Assembly: GCA_949745755.1 (NCBI GenBank)
Contig: CATJZL010000052.1
Coordinates: forward strand, 1-6,972
Source: UBA2730 sp022793235
GTDB taxonomy: Bacteria; Bacillota_I; Bacilli_A; RF39; UBA660
Length of the DNA: 6,972 nucleotides
Reading direction: 5' to 3'
The position numbers were made by a program, and so were the translations under genes. Below, one piece after another: positions 1 to 5,038 of the stretch. Under the pieces are notes generated by a model. The model did not search any database and was not told where the DNA came from. It saw nothing but the letters and a program-made list of their open reading frames with translations. Position 1 is the stretch's first letter, and each line of letters starts with the position of its first letter.

Positions 1-84
1 AATGATTCGACTTATTGTCAAAAGGAAATTGGAATAAATTTCCCCGTTAATGTTTAATTTTTTTCGAGACATTTTCCTAAACTA

Positions 85-114
85 TTGACATCCCTTTTTA
101 TAAAAAATTATGAT
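85..114 (+). promoter_or_regulatory. sigma-A-type promoter with no evident gene downstream
   Basis: A perfect -35 TTGACA (85-90) lies 18 bp before TATGAT (109-114), a five-of-six match to the -10 consensus. It points right. The only start codons between it and position 255 open ORFs of a few codons, and beyond that it would transcribe antisense to the yqeK gene. I see no other gene, RNA family or clear terminator in positions 1-255. In an AT-rich genome such matches also arise by chance, but the perfect -35 makes this one better than most. Confidence 0.45.
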
Positions 115-255
115 TAACATATAATAATGTCTTAATAATATATTATATAAAGTAAAAAATGAGAAAGAATAAATAAAATAATAGGTTATAATTACAACTC
201 TAATAATCTTCAATAGCGAAAGAATAACACCGAAAAATAAAATTTATATAAAGAT

Positions 256-822
256 TTAACAATTATTTTGCAAAAGCTCTATTAAACAAAGTGTATGTGG
301 ATGCATAGATATACAATCCTTCTCCAACTTTTTCTTTTGTGATAATAAGAAAAATAACAAAGCTTGATCTAATTTTCCATAATAAGCAAACTCTTTAACC
401 TTTAACAGATTAGAATTAAGCTTTTTTCGTCCAATTTTATCAGCAATAAAAATAATTTTAGCAAAAGTATCCATATAGATATTCCCTATAGTATGATATT
501 TAATAGCATTACAAATATCTTCATCGAATCCAAATTTTTCTTTGGCAATTAAAGCTCCAATATCAGCATGAACAAGTTCTTTATAACAATCATATAAAAG
601 CTTCTCAGACAGCCCATATTTAAGAATAAAATTTTTATTTTTCTTTTCATTAAACTCTTTAGCAATATCATGAATAAGACCAGCTAAGTAGGCCTTTCCT
701 TCATCAACATGATAGACTTGAGCAAGTTCTCTAGCTATTTCAGCAACCATAAGACTATGTAAATATCTAAAATTTGTTAAATTTTTTTCTAAAAAAGTTT
801 TAATCTGCTCCACTGAATGCAT
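256..822 (-). CDS. yqeK: YqeK-family HD-domain hydrolase (symmetrical Ap4A hydrolase)
   Basis: This 188-residue protein is predicted to hydrolyse diadenosine tetraphosphate symmetrically to ADP in the cytoplasm, using a metal-bound HD domain. The HD-domain ligand pattern is complete: H22, the HD pair H51-D52 within GLIHDIAKE, H85, H110 and D128 within FIADKIGRK. The C-terminal MHPHTL segment is also typical of YqeK, and the length matches the family. I chose the start at 822 (MHSVEQ) over an ATG at 831, because the Shine-Dalgarno AAGGGG (832-837, minus strand) lies 9 nt before 822 but directly abuts 831. In many Bacillota yqeK sits with nadD and rsfS. Here it is divergent from an unrelated membrane-protein gene and no partner is visible within the window. 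The family call is secure; substrate preference is inferred from characterised YqeK proteins. Confidence 0.9.
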   Translation of the reverse strand: MHSVEQIKTFLEKNLTNFRYLHSLMVAEIARELAQVYHVDEGKAYLAGLIHDIAKEFNEKKNKNFILKYGLSEKLLYDCYKELVHADIGALIAKEKFGFDEDICNAIKYHTIGNIYMDTFAKIIFIADKIGRKKLNSNLLKVKEFAYYGKLDQALLFFLLSQKKKLEKDCISMHPHTLCLIELLQNNC

Positions 823-831
823 ATTAAACAT

Positions 832-837
832 CCCCTT
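832..837 (-). promoter_or_regulatory. ribosome binding site that sets the yqeK start
   Basis: Read on the minus strand this is AAGGGG. It leaves no spacer before the ATG at 831 but a 9-nt spacer before the ATG at 822, so 822 is the more likely start. Confidence 0.7.
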
Positions 838-842
838 ACTTA

Positions 843-865
843 TATGATAAAATCATCATATCATA
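843..865. promoter_or_regulatory. inverted repeat between divergent genes, possible operator
   Basis: TATGATA (843-849) is mirrored by TATCATA (859-865) across a 9-bp gap, about one and a half helical turns centre to centre. It sits between yqeK and the divergent membrane-protein gene, close to the yqeK ribosome binding site. On the minus strand its right arm also offers a TATGAT -10-like hexamer for yqeK, but I see no convincing -35. Because both arms are AT-rich, chance is a real alternative. Confidence 0.25.
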
Positions 866-883
866 AAAAAATAAAAAAAGCTA

Positions 884-911
884 TTGAAAAAAAATAAGAA
901 ATCGTTATAAT
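884..911 (+). promoter_or_regulatory. sigma-A promoter of the membrane-protein gene at 942
   Basis: TTGAAA (884-889) is followed after 16 bp by a perfect TATAAT (906-911). Transcription would start near 918, just before the ribosome binding site AAGGGGAG (926-933), which is 8 nt from the ATG at 942. Confidence 0.7.
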
Positions 912-941
912 ATACACTAACAAAAAAGGGGAGATTCATTT

Positions 942-1646
942 ATGAAAAAATATAATAAATTAGATAATACTACAAAAATATGTATATATATGGGAATATT
1001 ATTATGTTTCTTAACCTTTATTTCAATAAAAACAATTCAAGATTTTAGAAAAAATACTTATACAATACAAACCCCCTATAAAAATACAAATAATTTAGTT
1101 AAAAAGAATAATATAAAAAAAATGACAAATGGAAATCAAGAAAATAAAATTTACTTTATAAATAATATTTCTATTCTTACACCCAATAAAATAGCAGATG
1201 AGTTTACCCTTCAAATGGATAAACTAAAAATAAACGAAACATTATCTAAATATATAGGAAAAAATACAGACTATTTTTTACTTTATCTAGCCAAAGAAAA
1301 TAAAAAACTAAATATAAAAAATACACCTATGCTAATGACTATAAAAATAGATAGTAATAGGAAATTTGAAGGTATTTATAAAATAATTAATAAAAAAGAA
1401 GTAGAAAGATTACCATACTATAAAAAAGAAGACAATATGATAGAGGTAGAAATCCAGGAGTTAGGTAGATATGCTATAAAATATGAAGAAGAACTTATAG
1501 ATATAAAGGAGGAGCTAGAAATTGTCTCCCATAATTTGAATAATGAAAAGACTTGGGGAATAATACTCCTAACTATACTAAGTATTGGATTTGTATATTA
1601 TATAATAATAAGCATTAAAAATAAGTTACATATAAGAACAGAATAA
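942..1646 (+). CDS. unrecognised protein anchored in the membrane at both ends
   Basis: I do not recognise this 234-residue protein. It has a hydrophobic segment at about residues 13-31, an Asn/Lys-rich linker (about 40-70), a globular middle (about 70-185), a short charged helix-like stretch (about 185-203) and a second hydrophobic segment (about 205-225) ending in a basic tail. Two membrane passes would put the middle on one face, most likely outside, because both ends carry lysines. The run IYKIINKKEVERLPYY followed by GRYAIKYE (175-182) resembles the closing strands of a beta-sandwich domain common near the C-terminus of clostridial surface proteins, where a 'YxIxDGKVEELP... YALVYE' pattern precedes the anchor. 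That comparison is from memory and tentative. The gene has its own sigma-A promoter, a strong ribosome binding site (926-933) and its own terminator, so it is a single-gene unit. Its position next to sporulation genes does not by itself show a sporulation role. Confidence 0.8.
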   Translation: MKKYNKLDNTTKICIYMGILLCFLTFISIKTIQDFRKNTYTIQTPYKNTNNLVKKNNIKKMTNGNQENKIYFINNISILTPNKIADEFTLQMDKLKINETLSKYIGKNTDYFLLYLAKENKKLNIKNTPMLMTIKIDSNRKFEGIYKIINKKEVERLPYYKKEDNMIEVEIQELGRYAIKYEEELIDIKEELEIVSHNLNNEKTWGIILLTILSIGFVYYIIISIKNKLHIRTE

Positions 1647-1693
1647 GGAAGAAAAATAGAAGTTGAAAATAAAATATCTCTTAAATATAAATG

Positions 1694-1725
1694 AAAAAAG
1701 TAGAAAAAGAAGCCTACTTTTTTTT
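1694..1725 (+). terminator. intrinsic terminator after the 942-1646 gene
   Basis: AAAAAAGTAG (1694-1703) pairs with CTACTTTTTT (1714-1723) over 10 bp around a 10-nt loop, and the T-run continues to 1725. It separates the membrane-protein gene from the sigma-factor operon. The stem's complementary A and T runs mean it could also act on the other strand. Confidence 0.75.
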
Positions 1726-1761
1726 CATATAAAAATAAAAAAATGAAAAAGAATGAATTTA

Positions 1762-1837
1762 TATCGAATAATATAGTATAAAGAAAATAATAAATGTCGA
1801 AAAATGTCTATCGAAAAAAAAGGCATCTTTTGTCGAA
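1762..1837 (+). promoter_or_regulatory. cluster of Spo0A-box-like heptamers upstream of the sigma-factor operon
   Basis: Two perfect matches to the Spo0A box TGTCGAA occur at 1795-1801 and 1831-1837. Two one-mismatch copies, TATCGAA, occur at 1762-1768 and 1809-1815. All four have the same orientation. In Bacillus, Spo0A~P activates the spoIIA operon through such boxes, so the location fits. No clear sigma-H promoter (AGGAWWW / GAAT) could be found. The box at 1831 overlaps TTGTCG (1830-1835), which could act as a weak -35 for TAAATA (1854-1859) 18 bp on, as in sigma-A promoters activated by Spo0A. The boxes are seen directly; the promoter assignment is an inference. Confidence 0.65.
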
Positions 1838-1876
1838 AGTATGTATTTTTCTTTAAATAAGATTTATATTTTAACA

Positions 1877-1884
1877 AGAGGTGG
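1877..1884 (+). promoter_or_regulatory. ribosome binding site that sets the spoIIAA-like start
   Basis: AGAGGTGG lies 4 nt before the ATG at 1889. An in-frame ATG at 1841 has no such site, directly follows the last Spo0A-like box, and lies upstream of the likely transcription start. Confidence 0.75.
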
Positions 1885-1888
1885 AAAA

Positions 1889-2224
1889 ATGGATATAACG
1901 ACTTATGTAAAAAAAGGAATTTTAATATTAAACTTTAGTGGAGTTTTTGATAATAACAGTTATTCCAAGTTTAATGAAGAAATAGATTATTTATTATATA
2001 ATCAGGGCATGAGCTTTTATGCATTTAATTTTAAGAATGTAGACAAAATAGAAGAGGATACCTTAACAAAGATACAGAGTAAACTAATTGAAATATTTTT
2101 AAATTGTGGACAAGTGATTATGTGTGGGTTAAATAAACTATATCAAGAAAAAATAGGAAAAGAAAAAACAAGATTGTATTATGTAAGTGATGAAAGAGAA
2201 ATATATAATTTAATAACTATATAA
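1889..2224 (+). CDS. spoIIAA: divergent SpoIIAA-like STAS protein (anti-anti-sigma factor homologue)
   Basis: This 111-residue protein is close to the usual 115-120 residues of SpoIIAA, which frees sigma-F by binding the anti-sigma factor SpoIIAB. The STAS pattern can be followed without gaps. A first strand pair (GILILNFSGVFD, 10-21) leads to a helix, then a strand ending FNFKNVDKI (46-54), a helix (about 58-70), the strand QVIMCG (75-80) and a final helix. In B. subtilis SpoIIAA the segment MDSSGLG carries the phosphorylated Ser58. The aligned segment here is IEEDTLT (54-60), which puts Asp57 at the phospho-serine and Thr58 at the following glycine, so the canonical phosphorylation site is gone. 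The gene starts the operon, and its stop overlaps the ribosome binding site of the sigma gene 13 bp on. The usual spoIIAB gene is missing between them. Identification rests on the STAS pattern plus synteny; low identity leaves room for another small STAS regulator. Confidence 0.65.
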   Translation: MDITTYVKKGILILNFSGVFDNNSYSKFNEEIDYLLYNQGMSFYAFNFKNVDKIEEDTLTKIQSKLIEIFLNCGQVIMCGLNKLYQEKIGKEKTRLYYVSDEREIYNLITI

Positions 2225-2237
2225 GGAGAAGAATATT

Positions 2238-2906
2238 ATGAATAAAATACTTGATGTAGACATGGATAAAATATTGGCACAGGAACCTCTAGTATATGGA
2301 ATAATGAATAAATATTATTGGTGGTATCCAGAAAAAGAAGACTTATATCAAGCTGGGATGATGGGGGTAACAAAAGCATTAAAAACATATAAAGAAAATA
2401 AAGGAGCCCAATTTTCAAGTTATGCCTACCCATCAATTTTAGGAGAAATAACAGAATTTATTCGAAATAATAAAACAGTAAGAGTGAGTCGTGATTTAAT
2501 AAGAACAAATAAACAAATAGAAATAGCAAGAGATGTATTAAGACAGATTTTATTAAGAGAACCATCAGACTATGAATTAAGCATTTATTTAGGAATAAAA
2601 GAAGAAGAATTATCATTTGTGAAAGAATCATGCATGAGAACAAAGAGTTTAGATGAAACATATGAAGAACAAGAAGAAATGAATTATTACAATTCAATTA
2701 AAACATATGAACCAAATATGGAATGTACAATTATGGACTTACATAAGGAACTAGAAAAATTAAGTATAGAAGAACAACAAATTATATACAGTAAGTATTA
2801 TGAGGGGTATAGTCAAAGTGAAATATCATCAACATTAGGTATAAGCCAACCTCAAATATCACGAAAAGAAAATAAAATCCTACAGAAATTAAAAAATCGC
2901 TTATAA
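2238..2906 (+). CDS. sigF: sporulation RNA polymerase sigma factor, SigF/SigG family
   Basis: This 222-residue sigma-70 family protein directs RNA polymerase to forespore promoters. Region 2 runs from about 32 to 85, with DLYQAGMMGVTKALKTY (35-51), FSSYAYPSILGEITEFIR (59-76) and VRVSR (81-85), the hallmark of the SigB/F/G group. Region 3 covers about 87-135. Region 4 ends in the helix-turn-helix YSQSEISSTLGISQPQISRK (191-210). It is shorter than the roughly 255 residues of B. subtilis SigF because the stretch before region 2 is reduced. I call it SigF rather than SigG from synteny: a SpoIIAA-like gene lies directly upstream and the spoVA operon downstream, as in Bacillus. Sequence alone does not separate the two. 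The ribosome binding site AAGGAG (2223-2228) overlaps the upstream stop codon, so the two genes are probably coupled. The B. subtilis switch protein SpoIIAB, which binds this sigma factor, has no gene in the window. Confidence 0.88.
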   Translation: MNKILDVDMDKILAQEPLVYGIMNKYYWWYPEKEDLYQAGMMGVTKALKTYKENKGAQFSSYAYPSILGEITEFIRNNKTVRVSRDLIRTNKQIEIARDVLRQILLREPSDYELSIYLGIKEEELSFVKESCMRTKSLDETYEEQEEMNYYNSIKTYEPNMECTIMDLHKELEKLSIEEQQIIYSKYYEGYSQSEISSTLGISQPQISRKENKILQKLKNRL

Positions 2907-2921
2907 AAATAAGCTTTTTTT
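2899..2921 (+). terminator. intrinsic terminator overlapping the sigF stop codon
   Basis: GCTTAT (2899-2904) pairs with ATAAGC (2909-2914) around an AAAA loop and is followed by seven T residues (2915-2921). The hairpin's left arm contains the last codons and the first base of the TAA stop, so translating ribosomes may affect its folding. It splits the sigma operon from spoVAC. Confidence 0.75.
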
Positions 2922-2950
2922 GTATAAATAAAAAAAAAGTGTCCATCTTA
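2921..2950 (+). promoter_or_regulatory. sigma-G/sigma-F-type promoter of the spoVA operon
   Basis: TGTATA (2921-2926), 17 bp, then CATCTTA (2944-2950) matches the forespore consensus as known from Bacillus sigma-G (-35 GHATR, -10 CATNHTA, 17-18 bp) at every defined position. The -35 begins in the last T of the preceding terminator. Transcription should begin near 2957, giving a very short leader before the spoVAC start at 2966. The B. subtilis spoVA operon is sigma-G dependent, so the assignment agrees with known biology. Confidence 0.75.
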
Positions 2951-2955
2951 TAAAT

Positions 2956-2960
2956 GGTGA
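2956..2960 (+). promoter_or_regulatory. ribosome binding site that sets the spoVAC start
   Basis: GGTGA lies 5 nt before the ATG at 2966. The in-frame ATG at 2954 overlaps this site and would lie upstream of the transcript start predicted from the forespore promoter. Confidence 0.6.
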
Positions 2961-2965
2961 AGAAA

Positions 2966-3412
2966 ATGAAAAATAAAAAGTATGAAGAAATAACAGAAAA
3001 ACATAAGCCAAATGAACATAGAAGGAAAAATTGTTTAGTAGCTTTTTTAATAGGTGGCTTAATAGGAGGTTTAGGAGAAATATTAATAGAACTTTATATT
3101 ATGTGGTTTCATATTTCACAATCACAAGCCAGTACCTATATGATTATTACATTAATATTTTTGGCATGCTTATGTACCGCTTTAGGATTTTTTGATAAAT
3201 GGGTAACCTTTGCTAGATGCGGATTATTAATTCCAATAACTGGTTTTGCACATTCAATGCAAAGTGCATCATTAGAATATAAGACAGAAGGGTTAGTGTA
3301 TGGAATAGGAAGCAATGCCTTTAAATTAGCAGGAACTGTTATTGTTTATGGAGTCGTATCAGCCTGGAGTTTTGGGATGATTAGATTACTAATAGGAGGG
3401 GGAGCCGTATGA
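2966..3412 (+). CDS. spoVAC: stage V sporulation protein AC, dipicolinic-acid channel subunit
   Basis: This 148-residue membrane protein belongs to the SpoVA complex, which moves Ca-dipicolinic acid into the forespore and releases it at germination; SpoVAC itself has been described as a mechanosensitive channel. After a charged N-terminal tail (1-22) there are hydrophobic segments at about 24-48, 55-75, 82-100 and 117-143. Family signatures are clear: GGLIGGLGE (30-38), the LLIPITGFAHSM stretch (87-98) followed by EYKTEGLVYGIGSNAFKLAG (104-123), and VIVYGVVSAW (125-134). I prefer the ATG at 2966 because of the GGTGA site 5 nt upstream and the predicted transcript start; annotation software may choose 2954, which adds four residues. 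Its stop codon overlaps the spoVAD start (ATGA). spoVAA and spoVAB, which precede it in Bacillus, are absent; their absence is common in clostridia. Confidence 0.95.
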   Translation: MKNKKYEEITEKHKPNEHRRKNCLVAFLIGGLIGGLGEILIELYIMWFHISQSQASTYMIITLIFLACLCTALGFFDKWVTFARCGLLIPITGFAHSMQSASLEYKTEGLVYGIGSNAFKLAGTVIVYGVVSAWSFGMIRLLIGGGAV

Positions 3413-4401
3413 CATTTAAATTTAATAATGTTTATTTAAAAGAAGTAGCAACGATTGCAGGACCTTATGAAAAAAAAGGACCACTTGGAAATTTATTTGA
3501 TAAAACATATAAAGATTTATATTGTGAAGAAACATCATGGGAAAGAGCAGAGGTCCACCTTTTAAATGAAAGTATGAAAAAAGTTCTAAAAAAGAGTAAC
3601 TTAACAAAAGAAGATATCGATCTACTTATAGCAGGAGATTTGCTAAATCAAATATCTTCATCAAGTTATGCAGCCTATGATTTAGGAAAACCATTTTTAG
3701 GAATATATAATGCTTGTGCAACAAATACAGAAGCATTAATTATAGGTTCAAGTTTAATATCATCTAAATATATAAAAAAATGTATATGTAGTGTAAGTTC
3801 CCATAATATGTCAAGTGAAAAGCAATTTAGAAACCCAACTGAATACGGGGCACCTAAACCAAAAACAGCAACCTTTACTTCAACAGGAGGAGCAAGTGCT
3901 ATATTAACAGATGAAAAAACAAATATAAAGATAGAAAGTGGAACAATTGGAAAAATAATGGATTTAGAACAAAAAGATCCACTAAATATGGGGGCCGTTA
4001 TGGCACCAGCTGCAGCAGAAACCATCTATCAACATTTAACAGATACGAATAGAGATCCTAATTATTATGATTTGATATTAACAGGAGATTTAGGATTATA
4101 TGGTAAAGAGATTTTAATAGAATATATGAAAAAAGAATATAAAATTGATATAAGTAACAACTACAATGATTGTGGAATAATGTTATATGATTTAAAAAAA
4201 CAAAAAGAAATATTAGCTGGAGGAAGTGGTCCAGTATGTAGTGCTTTGGTATTATATACAACTGTTTTAGAACAAATGAGACAAAAAAATATAAAAAGAG
4301 TTTTAATGGTAGCAACAGGTGCACTATTTAATCCAAATTTTGTATTTCAAAAAGAAAATATTTTAAGTATTGCACATGCAGTGAGTTTGGAGGTTATATG
4401 A
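3409..4401 (+). CDS. spoVAD: stage V sporulation protein AD, dipicolinic-acid-binding thiolase-fold protein
   Basis: This 330-residue protein matches the usual SpoVAD length. SpoVAD is the soluble, inner-membrane-associated SpoVA subunit that binds dipicolinic acid; its fold is related to thiolases and ketoacyl synthases. Diagnostic segments include AGPYEKKGPLGNLFDKTY (17-34), LLIAGDLLNQI (72-82), YNACATNTEAL (100-110) with Cys103 at the place of the thiolase-type cysteine (Cys110 in B. subtilis), SSHNMSSEKQFRNPTEYG (130-147), MAPAAAETI (198-206), DLILTGDLG (221-229), and the C-terminal VATGALFNP (301-309). No key segment is missing. The start codon overlaps the spoVAC stop, and the gene is preceded by a GGAGG-type site inside spoVAC (3394-3404). 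Coupled translation with equal subunit supply is likely. Confidence is high. Confidence 0.97.
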   Translation: MTFKFNNVYLKEVATIAGPYEKKGPLGNLFDKTYKDLYCEETSWERAEVHLLNESMKKVLKKSNLTKEDIDLLIAGDLLNQISSSSYAAYDLGKPFLGIYNACATNTEALIIGSSLISSKYIKKCICSVSSHNMSSEKQFRNPTEYGAPKPKTATFTSTGGASAILTDEKTNIKIESGTIGKIMDLEQKDPLNMGAVMAPAAAETIYQHLTDTNRDPNYYDLILTGDLGLYGKEILIEYMKKEYKIDISNNYNDCGIMLYDLKKQKEILAGGSGPVCSALVLYTTVLEQMRQKNIKRVLMVATGALFNPNFVFQKENILSIAHAVSLEVI

Positions 4402-4751
4402 TAAAAATATTATATTCATTCTTATTTTGTGGTCTAATCTGTGTAATAGCACAATTAATACTAGATAATACAAAATTAACCCCTGGACATATTACAAGTA
4501 TATTTGTTGTAATAGGCAGCTTTTTAGACACCTTTAGCATTTATGATAAAATAGTAGAGATAGTAGGTGGTGGAGCAATGGTTCCTATTACAAGCTTTGG
4601 TCATCAATTAATACATGGAGGACTTGCTAGCGCAGTTAGTTTTGGTCCACTAGGTATAATAATGGGAATGTTTAGTTTAACAGCATCAGGTATAAGTGCT
4701 GCTATTATATTCTCATTCTTCTTTACCTTAATATTTAAACCAAAAAATTAA
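4398..4751 (+). CDS. spoVAE: stage V sporulation protein AE, dipicolinic-acid channel subunit
   Basis: This 117-residue integral membrane protein has the length of SpoVAEb and is the third partner in the minimal C-D-E channel seen in many spore formers. The TPGHITSIFVVIGSFLDTF segment (28-46) and the GGGAMVPITSFGHQLIHG run (57-74) are family signatures. Hydrophobic segments lie at about 3-20, 32-45, 75-95 and 98-113. The loop GHQLIHGG parallels the TGFAHSM region of SpoVAC, which fits the known relatedness of SpoVAC and SpoVAE. It starts inside the spoVAD stop (ATGA overlap) after a GGAGG site (4389-4393) and is the last gene of the operon. No SpoVAEa or SpoVAF gene follows. Confidence 0.95.
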   Translation: MIKILYSFLFCGLICVIAQLILDNTKLTPGHITSIFVVIGSFLDTFSIYDKIVEIVGGGAMVPITSFGHQLIHGGLASAVSFGPLGIIMGMFSLTASGISAAIIFSFFFTLIFKPKN

Positions 4752-4767
4752 GAAGAAAACTATATAG

Positions 4768-4802
4768 AATAATCACTAAAAAAATTAGAGATTATTTTTT
4801 TT
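4768..4802 (+). terminator. intrinsic terminator of the spoVA operon
   Basis: AATAATCACTAA (4768-4779) pairs with TTAGAGATTATT (4785-4796), 11 of 12 bases with one A-A mismatch, around an AAAAA loop. The T-run extends to 4802 and resumes shortly after. It lies 17 bp after the spoVAE stop. Confidence 0.8.
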
Positions 4803-4881
4803 ATTTTTCCAAAAAAATACTATTGTCATTTTTTTTAGTAAATGTTATGATATTAATGCGTACAAAAAAAGTCGAAATTTG

Positions 4882-4911
4882 TTGAAATTTATATCATAAA
4901 AGTTTTATAAA
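4882..4911 (+). promoter_or_regulatory. weak candidate upstream promoter with Spo0A-box-like sequences
   Basis: TTGAAA (4882-4887) is 18 bp before TATAAA (4906-4911). One-mismatch Spo0A-like heptamers AGTCGAA (4870-4876) and TGTTGAA (4880-4886) lie at or just before its -35. In a region this AT-rich the match could be chance. It would be a distal promoter for the repeat-protein gene. Confidence 0.25.
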
Positions 4912-4974
4912 TAAAACATAAAAAAATATATTAGGCATTATATTTAAATAAAGAGCAAAAAAAATGTAAAGTGG

Positions 4975-5003
4975 TTGACAAAAGTCGACAAATAAAGTAG
5001 AAT
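4975..5003 (+). promoter_or_regulatory. sigma-A promoter of the cysteine-rich repeat-protein gene
   Basis: A perfect TTGACA (4975-4980), an ideal 17-bp spacer and TAGAAT (4998-5003, five of six) make this the best promoter in the window. The start site should be near 5010, about 29 nt before the ATG. Read on the minus strand, the -35/spacer contains TGTCGAC and TGTCAAC, each close to the Spo0A box, spaced 9 bp apart. Confidence 0.8.
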
Positions 5004-5038
5004 ATATGCCATAAATGAAAAAGGGAGTGTGAATAGGA

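Noticed and set aside
24..43. Hairpin GGAAATT-N6-AATTTCC as a terminator
   Set aside because: The 7-bp stem is AT-rich and is not followed by a T-run on the plus strand; on the minus strand only four T residues follow. It is too weak to call.
823..831. ATG at 831 as the yqeK start
   Set aside because: The Shine-Dalgarno sequence directly abuts it, leaving no spacer; the ATG at 822 has a 9-nt spacer.
1841..1888. Upstream in-frame ATG extending the SpoIIAA-like protein by 16 residues
   Set aside because: It has no ribosome binding site, directly follows a Spo0A-like box, and probably lies before the transcript start. The ATG at 1889 has AGAGGTGG at good spacing, and SpoIIAA homology begins there.
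2236..2697. Two minus-strand open frames opposite the sigma-factor gene
   Set aside because: Their Leu/Phe-rich, low-complexity translations mirror the Lys/Glu-rich sense codons and have no ribosome binding signals or recognisable family.
2954..2965. In-frame ATG four codons before the chosen spoVAC start
   Set aside because: It overlaps the GGTGA ribosome binding site and lies upstream of the transcript start predicted from the forespore promoter.
3675..4025. Minus-strand open frame of 116 codons opposite spoVAD
   Set aside because: It lies wholly within a strongly conserved gene on the other strand, has no recognisable domain, and its hydrophobic composition is the expected antisense of AT-rich coding DNA.
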